Shown here: positions 8,852-16,398 of the stretch, piece after piece
How positions within the stretch are numbered: position 1 is the stretch's first letter
Layout of the letters: every line of letters starts with the position of its first letter
Assembly (NCBI GenBank): GCA_016933275.1
Contig: JAFGBI010000077.1
Span: forward strand, 1-64,000
Origin: Polyangiaceae bacterium
GTDB taxonomy: Bacteria; Myxococcota_A; Polyangia; Polyangiales; Polyangiaceae
DNA length: 64,000 bases
Direction of reading: 5' to 3'
The notes under the pieces: generated by a model
The model's input: the letters and a program-made list of their open reading frames with translations, nothing else
Databases searched by the model: none
What the model was told of the DNA's origin: nothing
Position numbers and translations under genes: made by a program

Positions 8852-11779
8852 TCAGCAGCCCTTGGGGAACTTGTGCGCCGCGAGCAACAGATAGATCGGA
8901 CGCAGCGTGCCCGGGAAGTAGGTCGTGTCATCGACCGCGGTGGTGAGCCAGGCGTCCACATATGCCTTGGCGGTCGTGCCCCCTTTGGGCAATCCGCTCA
9001 ACCCGAACGGGCCGCGGTAGGTGCTATTGGGTTCGAGCGCCCGCTGGACGCCGCCCTGCCCCTCGACCCAGGTCGAAACGCCGTTCAAAAAGGTGACCGC
9101 CTTCGATTCGTTGTTCCAGGCGTAATCGGTGGCGATGCGCCACGGGGTCCGCGAGGCGTCCGGTCCGTACTCCCCCTCGGTGCCGCTCGGAATGGTGCCG
9201 CTCGAGTTCGTCCAGTCCGACACCAACCCGTTCTTGTTGGCCTGCACGGTGGCGAGGAGTGCGTAGCTGTCGTTGGCGAGGGTATTCCAGCTCTGGTCGC
9301 CCGTGACACTGGCGAACACCTTGTAGTAGGCGGGGGCGAAGTACGAGGGGTTCGTCCGGTCGCAGCCGCCGAAGCCGGCGCCGGCCCGGAGCACCAGCTT
9401 GCCGCCGCAGTCCGCGACCTCGGTGTTCTTGATCGTAGTGAGGAGCGATTGCGCGTCACTCCGGTAGGTGCCGCCCCATTCACAGCCTGCCTGGATCAGG
9501 GCCATCGCCACGTCGATCTCCCCATCCGTGGCCGAACCGGTGGCGATGCCGCCGCCGCAGACGCTGGTCTGCCAGGTCATCACGCCATCGCCGTTGCGGT
9601 TCTTCTTGTAGTAGGCCCAGAGCTTGTCGAAGGCGGCCTGATCGTCGTTGGCGACGGTGATGAGCATGCCGTAGCCGATCCCCTCCGAGATGCAGTCGTT
9701 CTCGTCGCGGGGCACACAGGCGCTGCCATCACCGCAGTCGTGGTACCGGAGCTTCTTCCAGGTCTCGTATTCCTGAGCCAGGATCGCATCGTCGACCGTG
9801 CGCGGGCCCGTGTAGCCTGAAGCAGCAGCGGCGGGCTCGGTATCGAGCTGGTCGGGAGGCAGCGGTTCGAAGTCGTCCACGCAAACCTCGAACGGACCCG
9901 GTTGGTCCCCCGCGAGGTAGAGCTGCACCGTGTAGAGGGATGCGCCGACCTCCATGCCCGCGTCGGCCACGTCCCAGCTCGTCGGGACCTGAGCCCAGTC
10001 GATCCGGTAGACCATGGTCGTGTTGAGCAGCCCGGCGAGGAACGGCTGGTTCCCATCCTGCGGCTCGTTGACGATGAACTGGATCCGCGCCGTGCCCGGC
10101 GTGTGACCGCTGAGAGCAATGCGGAACCCGCCGACCACTCCCCCATGGGCGAAGGCCTGCCGGTCGCCCCCGCCGGGCGCCTTGTTGAGGTCGAAGGCGA
10201 TGCCCGCGCCCCAGTCGTCCTCGGCACCCGAGAACTCGCCGGCAATGCAGTACTTCCCGTTCTGGTAGGAGTTCCCGCTCTGAGTCGAGGAGTTGCCGTC
10301 GCTGATCGCGTACACGGGCCCCTGGATCCCGAAGCCATTGTTCTCGACCAACATGAAGCCATCGGAGTTGACGTAGGGGCCGTCGACCGGAACCACGGCG
10401 TTCGGGTCGTAGATGGGCTCGAACTCCGTGATGCAGAGGTTGATAGGACCCGCCTCTTCCGCGCCGGGCGTCTGGATCTGGATGGAATAGAGGGGACTTC
10501 CGGCGACCTTCTCGCCGGCGTTCGCGACGTCCCAGTCGAGCGGAACGGTGGCCTCCGCGATCGAGTACACGACGGACTCGCCGATCGTGGCCGTGATGAA
10601 CGGCGACACGTCCGCCTGGAGGTTGGTGATGAGGTGGATGCGCGCACCAGCGGGGGCCTCTCCTTCCAGACGGATGCGGAACCCCGTGATCTTGCCATTC
10701 CAGTCGTAGGGCGACTTGTCCGACTCGGCTCCGGTCGAGTTGTTCAGGTCGAGGCCGATGCCCGCGCCCCAGTGCGCCCCATAGTCGCCATCGCCCAACG
10801 CCTCACCCGCGAGGCAGTACGAGCCCTCGCTGTACGGATTGCCACTTTGGTCCGAGGTGGCGCCGTCCGCGAAGGCGTACCAGCTCCCCTGGATCCCGAA
10901 AGAGTTGCCGTCGGCGCAGACCTTGCCTTGGTCGTTGATGTAGCCCACGGCATCGCAGGCGCTGCCGCCGCCGCCGGTGCCCGCGGTGCCCCCCGAGCCC
11001 GAACCCCCGCCGGTGCCCGCGGTGCCCCCCACGACCGGATCCCCACCGGTGCCCGCAGTGCCGCCCGAGACCGAGCCTCCGCCCGTGCCCGCGGTACCCC
11101 CAGCGCCCGTGCCCCCGGTACCGGGATTCGCGGTGCAGATGCCCCCGGAGCAAAGGCCGTTGCAGACGACGCCGCAAGCTCCGCAGTTCATGGGATCGCT
11201 CGTCACGTCGACGCAGGCGGTCCCGCAGAGCGTGCCTGACACGCACGCGCAGACTCCCGCTGCGCAAACCTGCCCGCCAGGACAGGCGACGGCGCAGTTG
11301 CCGCAATTGAGCGCGTCGGTCTGCACGTCCACGCAGCTCCCGCCGCATTGGGTGAGCCCAGCGGCACAACTGGTGGAGCAGACTCCGACCGAACAGACCA
11401 TGCCCCCAGCACAGGCGTTGTCACAGGTACCGCAGTGCGCCGGGTTCGTCGCCAGGTTGACGCAAGCCCCGGCGCACGCCGTAAACCCCGGCTGGCAGCT
11501 GCAGACGCCGGCGGAACAGGCGGTCCCTGAGGGGCAGGCATTGCCGCAGGTGCCGCAGTTCGCGGGGTCGCGATCGGCGAACACGCAGGAGCTGCCGCAC
11601 TGAAGCTGCCCCGCTTGGCAGGTGACTCCGCTGCCCCCCGTTCCGGCGGTCAAGCCGGGACCGGATGGTTCGCTCGGTGAGCAGCCAATCGACACGGCCA
11701 CCGCCCAAACCACCCCAAACAGAGGGAGGCGACGGAGACCGTGTATCCAAGCTGAGAACCGCTGTGTGAAAACCGTCAT
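8852..11779 (-). CDS. Modular lipoprotein with glycoside hydrolase family 8 domain
   Basis: 975 residues. Predicted surface lipoprotein: signal segment ends in VSIGC. Residues about 50-215 hold four Cys-rich Stig1-like repeats of the type CGxxCVxxxxDxxNCGxCxxxC. Then comes a Gly/Thr-rich spacer to about 275, and two related beta-rich modules (about 275-455 and 460-625), each with NSFGIQG/NGFGIQG and a G-x-YCIAG/CLAGE motif, possibly carbohydrate-binding. Residues 645-975 match GH8: SEGIGYGMLITV (catalytic Glu), ATDGEIDVAMALI (Asp) and DASRTPWRIATDYAW. GH8 enzymes cut beta-1,4-glucans, xylans or chitosan by inversion. ATG 11779. It likely degrades an external polysaccharide; the exact substrate is unknown. 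Confidence 0.88.
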   Translation of the reverse strand: MTVFTQRFSAWIHGLRRLPLFGVVWAVAVSIGCSPSEPSGPGLTAGTGGSGVTCQAGQLQCGSSCVFADRDPANCGTCGNACPSGTACSAGVCSCQPGFTACAGACVNLATNPAHCGTCDNACAGGMVCSVGVCSTSCAAGLTQCGGSCVDVQTDALNCGNCAVACPGGQVCAAGVCACVSGTLCGTACVDVTSDPMNCGACGVVCNGLCSGGICTANPGTGGTGAGGTAGTGGGSVSGGTAGTGGDPVVGGTAGTGGGSGSGGTAGTGGGGSACDAVGYINDQGKVCADGNSFGIQGSWYAFADGATSDQSGNPYSEGSYCLAGEALGDGDYGAHWGAGIGLDLNNSTGAESDKSPYDWNGKITGFRIRLEGEAPAGARIHLITNLQADVSPFITATIGESVVYSIAEATVPLDWDVANAGEKVAGSPLYSIQIQTPGAEEAGPINLCITEFEPIYDPNAVVPVDGPYVNSDGFMLVENNGFGIQGPVYAISDGNSSTQSGNSYQNGKYCIAGEFSGAEDDWGAGIAFDLNKAPGGGDRQAFAHGGVVGGFRIALSGHTPGTARIQFIVNEPQDGNQPFLAGLLNTTMVYRIDWAQVPTSWDVADAGMEVGASLYTVQLYLAGDQPGPFEVCVDDFEPLPPDQLDTEPAAAASGYTGPRTVDDAILAQEYETWKKLRYHDCGDGSACVPRDENDCISEGIGYGMLITVANDDQAAFDKLWAYYKKNRNGDGVMTWQTSVCGGGIATGSATDGEIDVAMALIQAGCEWGGTYRSDAQSLLTTIKNTEVADCGGKLVLRAGAGFGGCDRTNPSYFAPAYYKVFASVTGDQSWNTLANDSYALLATVQANKNGLVSDWTNSSGTIPSGTEGEYGPDASRTPWRIATDYAWNNESKAVTFLNGVSTWVEGQGGVQRALEPNSTYRGPFGLSGLPKGGTTAKAYVDAWLTTAVDDTTYFPGTLRPIYLLLAAHKFPKGC

Positions 11780-12236
11780 GACGCTTCACCCGGTGCCGCT
11801 GGCTCGCCCAATACGCCAGACGAGACGAAATGGCTCATGCATCATGGACCATTCGCGGCACCAATTCATGCGAATCTACGCACCGAGTACCGGCCTCGGT
11901 CATCTGGCCAGCACGAGCGCCAACGTGACCGACGCGCCTGACGGAAAGTGCGAACGCTTTTGAAGAATGAGAGAGATCGCGCCGGCCCTTACCGTCGGAG
12001 AGGGGGATAGACAACGGCGGATCGTTCGCCGACACGGCACGGACGGGTGGGGGGACAGGAAACGGCGCCGATGTGGCGCCGACCGATCGCCGAGCCCCTC
12101 ATCGCTCGCCGCTCGGTCTCCACGATCCTCGTCGGCGCAATTGCAGCTGGCGTGAGCTTATCCAGGGCTCGTTGAACGACGCAGGCACCGCGCAACCGGC
12201 GGGGCGGGATCGGTGGCAACCCTTCCCCGGCCGCAC
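11780..12236. other. Intergenic region with one GC hairpin
   Basis: Between the GH8 lipoprotein start and the 3' end of locus A, both on the minus strand. It should contain the GH8 promoter (adjacent to 11780) and the end of the locus A operon. A perfect 7-bp inverted repeat with a 5-base loop lies at 12063-12081 (CGGCGCC-GATGT-GGCGCCG); there is no T run after it on either strand. The short open frames here have no homology I recognise. Confidence 0.45.
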
Positions 12237-13658
12237 CTACCCTTCCCCCTTCCGCGCCACCACCGCGAGCAACATCCCGCCCCAGGACCCAAGCTTCAAC
12301 GCGTGCGACTCGATCCGTTCACAAACGAACCCGGCCCCGGCGAGGGCAGCGCGCACCTCGCGCTCGCTCCGCGCCGTGAGCCAGAGCCCCTGCCGCATGG
12401 CGTTGCCGAGCTGGACGAAGAAGCGAAAGAAGCCGCGCCGCGCGGTGGTGAAGAAGAGACGCCCGCCAGGCGCGAGCCGCGTGGCCACCGTCGCGAGGAC
12501 GCGATCGAGGTCGGCAACGTATTCGAAACACGAAAAGGAGCAGACCAGGGCGTAGTCTCCCCCGACATCCAGTTCCATGAAATCGCCGGCGACGAGCGTG
12601 ACGTCGCGGTGGCCGTGACGATCCATGCGGGCGCGAAGGCGGGCGAGCATCTCGCGTGAGAGATCGACCGCGGTCACCCTGGCACCGAGGGCCGCGAGCC
12701 GCTGCGTGAACCGTCCGGTGCCCGCTCCGAGCTCGAGCGTGCGCGTGCCAGGGCGCACGAGCTCCGGAAGCCGAGCTTCGATCACGGCCGCTTCCACGCG
12801 CCGCACAGGCGACGCTACCCTGGCGGCTTGCTCGAGGTCGTAGGCGGCAGCGAGGGAGTCGTAGAACCCGTCGACAGCACCCGCCGCCCGCTCGCTCAGC
12901 ACCGGACGCTCGAGCACGGTGGAGAGGAGCTGCGGCTCGAGTCCCCGCGCCCGGAGCGCGGTGATGAACGAACGGAGCGGACGGTGGTCGGCCGAGGTGA
13001 GAAGGAGCACGTCACCACGCGCTGCACGGCTGGCGAGCGCCTCCCCGCGACCATCCCAACGGAGCCGCGGCAGGAGCAGGTACGCCCCGACCGCGAGCAG
13101 CACGGACCGCACGCTCACATGGGTGAGCCCACGCGGGGGTAGGTAGGCGCGCGTGGTCGGTCCGCCGCGGCGCTCGAGCGCCCGAAACGTGCCGAGCACC
13201 TGGGCGCGCACCGCGCGCGGGGAGGTCCAGAAGCGCGTGGGTTTGCCGTCGCTGGTGGTGGCGACGAGCTCGTGGCCGGCCGCGACAATCACGCCAACGA
13301 GGTCGGGATCCCGGTCGCAATCCGTCGCGCTGACCACGAACGCCGCGCGAACCGCCGCGCGCTCGAGCTCACCGAGGAGCGGCCGGGTCGCGGCCCCCGG
13401 CACCTCGAAGAGGAGCGCCACGGCGGAGGTCCTGCCCGCCCCACCGGTGACCGCTGGACCGAAGAGCCTCGTCCGAGCCCGCCTCCCCGCGCACCAGACG
13501 AACACGATCGTGGCCCCGAGCACGAGACAAGCGACCCCGAGGGGAGCAAAGAGGACAGCGAGCACCGCCGCCTGCAGCCCGCCGAGCAGGACGAGGTGAG
13601 CGGGCGTCAGCCAAGCAGTCGCTGCCGTGCGGCTTCGAGCGCGAGGAGCTCCTCCCAC
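12237..13658 (-). CDS. Membrane NodB-like domain fused to SAM methyltransferase
   Basis: About 473 residues. Two N-terminal membrane segments (about 20-57) precede a polysaccharide-deacetylase (NodB) fold at about 80-250. The fold is recognisable by PDLVGVIVAAGHELVA and the later beta strands, but the metal-binding TFDDGP and HxxxH motifs are replaced (LFEVPG, VATTSDG), so it is probably not a deacetylase. Residues 280-473 form a class I methyltransferase with TRTLELGAGTGRFTQRL and VTAVDLSREML. The start is uncertain: GTG 13658 overlaps the upstream radical SAM gene by 52 bp, and a later non-ATG start is possible. It is the last gene of the minus-strand operon and a candidate tailoring enzyme of the polyene/lipid pathway. 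Confidence 0.68.
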   Translation of the reverse strand: MGGAPRARSRTAATAWLTPAHLVLLGGLQAAVLAVLFAPLGVACLVLGATIVFVWCAGRRARTRLFGPAVTGGAGRTSAVALLFEVPGAATRPLLGELERAAVRAAFVVSATDCDRDPDLVGVIVAAGHELVATTSDGKPTRFWTSPRAVRAQVLGTFRALERRGGPTTRAYLPPRGLTHVSVRSVLLAVGAYLLLPRLRWDGRGEALASRAARGDVLLLTSADHRPLRSFITALRARGLEPQLLSTVLERPVLSERAAGAVDGFYDSLAAAYDLEQAARVASPVRRVEAAVIEARLPELVRPGTRTLELGAGTGRFTQRLAALGARVTAVDLSREMLARLRARMDRHGHRDVTLVAGDFMELDVGGDYALVCSFSCFEYVADLDRVLATVATRLAPGGRLFFTTARRGFFRFFVQLGNAMRQGLWLTARSEREVRAALAGAGFVCERIESHALKLGSWGGMLLAVVARKGEG

Positions 13659-14983
13659 AGCGGTCCCACCTTTCCGAGCGCGCGCTTACGATCCACGCGG
13701 AGCCGCGTGGCAGGATCTCCCGCACCGAGCACCCAGCTCAGGCGTCCTCGTCGCCGCTCCTCCACCATCTCCCGAACCGCCTCGGGCGTGATCCCAATCG
13801 ACTGGTAATACGCGGGAGCGAGGAGCTCCTGCTCCGCGCTCACCTGCCCGTCCTCGATCGCCCGCTGGTGCAGGGCCGTCCCCGGATAGATGCGGACCCC
13901 GCAGAAGAAGAACAGCACCGCCCCAGTGAGCGCCTCCGCGCGTTCGAGGCACTCCGCCATCGTCTCCCGGCTCTCCTCGGGCCCACCCAGGGTGAAGTAA
14001 TGCGCAACGTACGGCCCCGCAGCGGTCGCCTGGGCGTGCGCGGCGCACGCCTCCGCGAAGGAGAACGGCTTGCGGAGCACCCGGAGGACGCGATCGCTGA
14101 GCGAGTCGGTGCCGAACTCGACGTGCTCGAGCCCGGCGGCGCGGAGGCGGGCGTAGTAGTCGGGAGGAGTCGCGACACAGGAGAAGAAGGCTGCCCAGGG
14201 GAGCCGCACGCCCTCGGCCCGGAACGCCTCCGCGACGGCGAGGCTGTGCTCGACGTCCGCGTTGAAGACCGAGTCCGTCAAGAAGAGGTAGCGTGCGCCC
14301 CGTTCCTCGAGGACCCGTGCCATACGGGCAACCGCCCGCGGCTCGGCGCGCCGGAGGGAGTGTCCCTGGATCAACGGGTAGCTGCAGTACGCGCAGCGGT
14401 ACGGGCAACCGCGCGCCGTCTCCAGGTTGAGGACACCCCCGTGGTCCCGATAATAGGCGAAATGATCGCCGTCGAACGAGAGCTCGTGGGGAGGAGCGAC
14501 GCGTTGGGGCTCGGCGACGCCCGTCCCCGGGCGCTGAACACCGGGGAGCTCGCTCGGGTCACCGCCGGTCTCGAGCACCTCGAGCAGTGACCGGAGCTGC
14601 TCCCCGTCGCCCACGACCCCGTAGTCCGCGGCGCACCGCGTGACGAGCTCGCGCGGGAAGAGACTGTAGCCCGCGCCGCCGAGCACGATGCGCGCGTCGC
14701 TCAGCCCTCGAAGCTCGGCGACCAAGCGACACGCATCGCCGACGAAGCTCTGCTGCTCGGCGGCGTCGTTGTCGTCGATGTTCCGGATCGAGACCCCGAT
14801 CACGTCGGGGGAGAACTCCCGCACGACCGCCGCGAGGGACCCCGGGCCGCTGGCGAGGAGGTCGTGCACGCGCACCACGTGCGGCGGCGAGATCGCAGCA
14901 CGGACGTGATCGAGACCGAGGGGATACGCGGGCACGGGGGAGAGCACGCGGTTCACGCTCACGAGCAGGACGCGCAGGCTCAC
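13607..14983 (-). CDS. B12-binding-type radical SAM enzyme (locus A)
   Basis: About 458 residues. Residues 1-150 match the cobalamin-binding fold of the class B family (LRVLLVSVNRVLSPVPAYPLG, PDVIGVSIRNIDDND, IVLGGAGYSLFP), although the DxHxxG axial-ligand motif is absent. The radical SAM TIM barrel carries C193-x3-C197-x2-C200 (CPYRCAYC). Later, HYFTLGGPEESRETM fits the family's glycine-rich motif. Such enzymes methylate or rearrange unactivated carbons, or cyclise. GTG 14983 overlaps the upstream stop as GTGA, showing translational coupling to the FAD enzyme. It is a likely late modifier of the acyl chain; the actual reaction is unknown. Confidence 0.8.
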   Translation of the reverse strand: MSLRVLLVSVNRVLSPVPAYPLGLDHVRAAISPPHVVRVHDLLASGPGSLAAVVREFSPDVIGVSIRNIDDNDAAEQQSFVGDACRLVAELRGLSDARIVLGGAGYSLFPRELVTRCAADYGVVGDGEQLRSLLEVLETGGDPSELPGVQRPGTGVAEPQRVAPPHELSFDGDHFAYYRDHGGVLNLETARGCPYRCAYCSYPLIQGHSLRRAEPRAVARMARVLEERGARYLFLTDSVFNADVEHSLAVAEAFRAEGVRLPWAAFFSCVATPPDYYARLRAAGLEHVEFGTDSLSDRVLRVLRKPFSFAEACAAHAQATAAGPYVAHYFTLGGPEESRETMAECLERAEALTGAVLFFFCGVRIYPGTALHQRAIEDGQVSAEQELLAPAYYQSIGITPEAVREMVEERRRGRLSWVLGAGDPATRLRVDRKRALGKVGPLWEELLALEAARQRLLG

Positions 14984-16398
14984 ATCGCCCCCTCGAGCAG
15001 GGCACCGAGCTGCGCGCGCCCCGCGAGATCCCCGGCCACGCGGAGCGCGCCGAAGGTCACACCGACGACCCCGGGCGCGAGCAGGCTCTGCCCGACGAAC
15101 CGGAGCCCCGGAACACCGCGGTTCAACCCGGCGAGCGCCAACCCCCCGCGCGACACGCCATAGAGCGAACCCTCCCAATTGCCAACCCAATCGCGAAAGC
15201 TTAGCGGCGTGAAGGTGTCGAGCCACTCCACTTCGCCGACCTCGGCGTGCCGGCGCACCCCGGCGAGCATGCGCTCCGCGAGGCCAGCCTTGGCTTCGAG
15301 GTACTCGGCTCCGCGGTTGCCGGTGGTCGTCTGCTCCCAGCGGCGCCACGCCTGGTAGTCGTCGGCGACGATGACACAGAGGAGGTTTTTCCCCGCGTGG
15401 CCGCTCGGCGTCAGCTGAAACCAGAAGCTCGATCCTCCGTCGAGGTCGAGGTGGTAGGTGTTGTAGGATCGCGCGGGGGTCCGCGCCGCATCGACCAGCG
15501 CGAACCCCATGCTGGCCGTCATGCTGTCCGGTAGGGCGACGAGCCGCCGAGCGAGCCCATCCAGGCCGGGTTCGTCGCCGAAGAGTCCCACGGCGAGCTT
15601 CGGGTGCACCGCGAGCACCACGTGATCGGCGCGGAGGGGCCGCCCCGAGCGGAGAATGACGCCCTTCACCCCCCCATCAACGAAGGTCAGCCGGGACACG
15701 CCGTCCCCCACGATCACCTCGCCGCCGAGCGCGTTCAGCCGCGCGGCGAGGCGCTCGACGAGCTCGGTGCCGGTGCAGGCGAGGCGCCACGAGGAGAGCA
15801 GGTAGGAGGCGAGCGCCAGCTCGAAGCTCGACCGGGGGCATTCGGAGAGGGGCATCCCGAGCCAGCCTTCGGGCCCCGAGAGGAGCCGGATCAGGCGCTC
15901 CGAGCAGCCCAGTCGCTGGAGAAAACCGCGGGCGGTCTCGAACACCTCGAAGCCCCCGACCCGCGCCTGCATCTTCAGCGGAGCGGCCGCGTCGCGAAGC
16001 GACCGAACGACGGTGCCGACGACCTCCCTCTCGGCGGGCACTGCCGTCAGGAGCGCGGCCTCGTACGCGTCGAAACCGACAGGGAGGTCGAAGATCTCGG
16101 AGCCGATGTGGTACCGGGAGAGCAGTCCGTCCCGTCCGGCGGGCTGAAGTGGGATGCTGAGCCCCAGCGCGGACCAGACGCGGTCCACCAGTTCACCCGG
16201 CCCGGCCGCACCGAAGTAGTGGATCCCCACGGGACAGTCCACGCCGCGGCGGCGAAAGCTGCGGGAGACCCCGCCCAACTCGGTTCGAGCCTCCACCAAG
16301 GCGACCTTTCGACCGAGGCGAGCGACCAGGAGACTGGTGGTGAGGCCCCCGAGCCCCGAGCCCACCACCACGACATCGTACGCGCCGTCACCCGACAT
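14980..16398 (-). CDS. Phytoene desaturase-like FAD oxidoreductase
   Basis: 472 residues. FAD-dependent amine-oxidase/CrtI-type flavoprotein. Dinucleotide-binding motif VVVVGSGLGGLTTSLLVARL and ELGGVSRSFRRRG at the N-terminus; C-terminal flavin motif GLRFVGQSLLAPGVVGVTFGAL. Family members desaturate, isomerise or saturate polyenes, so this enzyme may alter the double bonds of the polyene chain made by neighbouring ketosynthases. ATG 16398 overlaps the end of the ketosynthase gene by 11 bp and its stop overlaps the next gene by 4 bp, placing it in the middle of a tightly coupled operon. Similar CrtI-like genes are known from candidate ladderane gene sets in anammox bacteria; the parallel is inference. 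Confidence 0.82.
   Translation of the reverse strand: MSGDGAYDVVVVGSGLGGLTTSLLVARLGRKVALVEARTELGGVSRSFRRRGVDCPVGIHYFGAAGPGELVDRVWSALGLSIPLQPAGRDGLLSRYHIGSEIFDLPVGFDAYEAALLTAVPAEREVVGTVVRSLRDAAAPLKMQARVGGFEVFETARGFLQRLGCSERLIRLLSGPEGWLGMPLSECPRSSFELALASYLLSSWRLACTGTELVERLAARLNALGGEVIVGDGVSRLTFVDGGVKGVILRSGRPLRADHVVLAVHPKLAVGLFGDEPGLDGLARRLVALPDSMTASMGFALVDAARTPARSYNTYHLDLDGGSSFWFQLTPSGHAGKNLLCVIVADDYQAWRRWEQTTTGNRGAEYLEAKAGLAERMLAGVRRHAEVGEVEWLDTFTPLSFRDWVGNWEGSLYGVSRGGLALAGLNRGVPGLRFVGQSLLAPGVVGVTFGALRVAGDLAGRAQLGALLEGAM

Noticed and set aside
12063-12081. Rho-independent terminator
   Set aside because: The hairpin is perfect but has no T run on either strand, so I kept it only as an inverted repeat within the gap.
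12237-13658. Active polysaccharide deacetylase
   Set aside because: The metal-binding motifs of NodB enzymes are missing; only the fold-level pattern remains.
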